Below, in pieces: positions 63,584 through 64,000 of a stretch of 64,000 nt of DNA. Both the position numbers and the translations under genes were made by a program. The number at the start of each line of letters is the position of its first letter. Within the stretch, counting starts at the first letter, position 1. This DNA comes from Thiothrix sp. (GTDB lineage: Bacteria; Pseudomonadota; Gammaproteobacteria; Thiotrichales; Thiotrichaceae): the NCBI GenBank assembly GCA_020442915.1, contig JAGRJD010000001.1, positions 1-64,000 on the forward strand, read 5' to 3'. The notes beneath the pieces were generated by a model that was not told the DNA's origin, searched no databases, and was given only the letters and a program-made list of their open reading frames with translations.

Positions 63584-64000
63584 TCATTTTTTACGGGTTC
63601 CGGCCACACCGTTCAGGCGGCCTCCGGATTGTGCCAGGGTCATGGAATCCCCCTGGCCGGCAGCAACTGGCAGGTAAACGGTCACTGAGGTGCCCTGCCC
63701 ATCGGACGAAACGGCCAGTTCAGCCTGGATTTTTTTCGCCCGGTACTGCATGTTTTTCAGGCCGTTTCCACCCGGCCTTTCATCAACAAAACCTTTTCCA
63801 TTATCACGAATTTCTATCTTGATTCGATTACTCCTGCCGGGCTGGAGTTCCGTGCCAGCCGACAGACTGACCCGCTCACTGCCGGAATGCTTGACCGCAT
63901 TGGTGACCGCTTCCTGCAGGATGCGCAACAGGTTGAGCGCTCGCTCCGGTCCGAAATCAGCCACCTGTGGCAGTTCATCCACCGCCCATTCCAGCTCCAT
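63584..64000 (-). CDS. NarL-class sensor histidine kinase, C-terminal part
   Basis: The last 138 codons of a gene that enters from beyond the right edge. It is a GHKL ATPase domain: N box LLRILQEAVTNAVKHSG, G1 IEIRDNGKGF and G2 GGNGLKNMQYRAKKIQAELAVSSDGQGTSVTVYLPV. The short H-N spacing and this ATPase type belong to the NarX/NreB/DegS class that partners with LuxR-type response regulators. The dimerization domain, His and sensor region are outside the window. The ATG at the very edge is probably internal. Confidence 0.88.
   Translation of the reverse strand: MELEWAVDELPQVADFGPERALNLLRILQEAVTNAVKHSGSERVSLSAGTELQPGRSNRIKIEIRDNGKGFVDERPGGNGLKNMQYRAKKIQAELAVSSDGQGTSVTVYLPVAAGQGDSMTLAQSGGRLNGVAGTRKK

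Overview
The window looks like chromosome from a GC-rich gammaproteobacterium, most likely of the order Pseudomonadales. The pointers are gene order and content: rne divergent from rluC, trxB-aat divergent from ftsK-lolA-rarA, the SRP RNA just ahead of dnaX-ybaB-recR-hinT, a bioH-bioC pair, an RNase E of E. coli architecture, and a sigma-54-driven RNA of the Pseudomonas CrcZ kind. The family assignment (Moraxellaceae-like or other) is a guess. No tRNA, rRNA, insertion sequence, prophage or CRISPR array was seen.

Layout. 1-12.5 kb is housekeeping: RNase E (3' end beyond the window), RluC, an S49 peptidase, Aat, TrxB, FtsK, LolA and RarA. 12.5-24.1 kb is an eight-gene leftward exopolysaccharide operon with tightly overlapping genes: Wzy-type polymerase, three GT4 glycosyltransferases, an asparagine-synthase-type amidotransferase, a Wzx-type flippase, a polysaccharide deacetylase and a Wzc-type tyrosine kinase. 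Next to it lie a short BcsL/CelD-type acyltransferase and a secreted pectate-lyase-like beta-helix protein. 26.7-31.4 kb holds a Sel1 protein, an unknown protein, a small secreted protein, an unusual signal peptidase I and an SLC13 permease. 31.5-41.7 kb is housekeeping again: 4.5S RNA, DnaX with an A10 slippery run, YbaB, RecR, HinT, a TPR/membrane protein, a PolB-like exonuclease, RlmD, BioC, BioH, PlsY and a YdjM-like protein.

41.8-54.65 kb is the most striking protein-coding region: four co-directional genes, 12.8 kb in all, for secreted DUF11-type proteins. One is 2099 residues long and combines DUF11 and SdrD-B-like domains, an OmpA-type peptidoglycan-binding domain and a long C-terminal predicted beta-barrel. 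They probably build one cell-surface structure. 54.7-64 kb has small conserved genes (YdcH, a HIT protein, DUF2058, DUF2889), a 1410-residue unknown membrane protein, a homologue of cyanobacterial fluorescence recovery protein (FRP), glucokinase, a small Cys-containing secreted protein and the end of a NarL-class histidine kinase.

The finding I rate highest is non-coding. On the minus strand at about 61,306-61,036 there is a predicted RNA of about 270 nt. It has a perfectly spaced -24/-12 promoter, five A-rich AAnAAnAA blocks, an internal hairpin and an intrinsic terminator. This is the design of the Hfq/Crc-sequestering RNAs CrcZ/CrcY of Pseudomonas, but in a different neighbourhood. AAnAAnAA motifs also precede three of the four surface-protein genes, so a link is possible but unproven.
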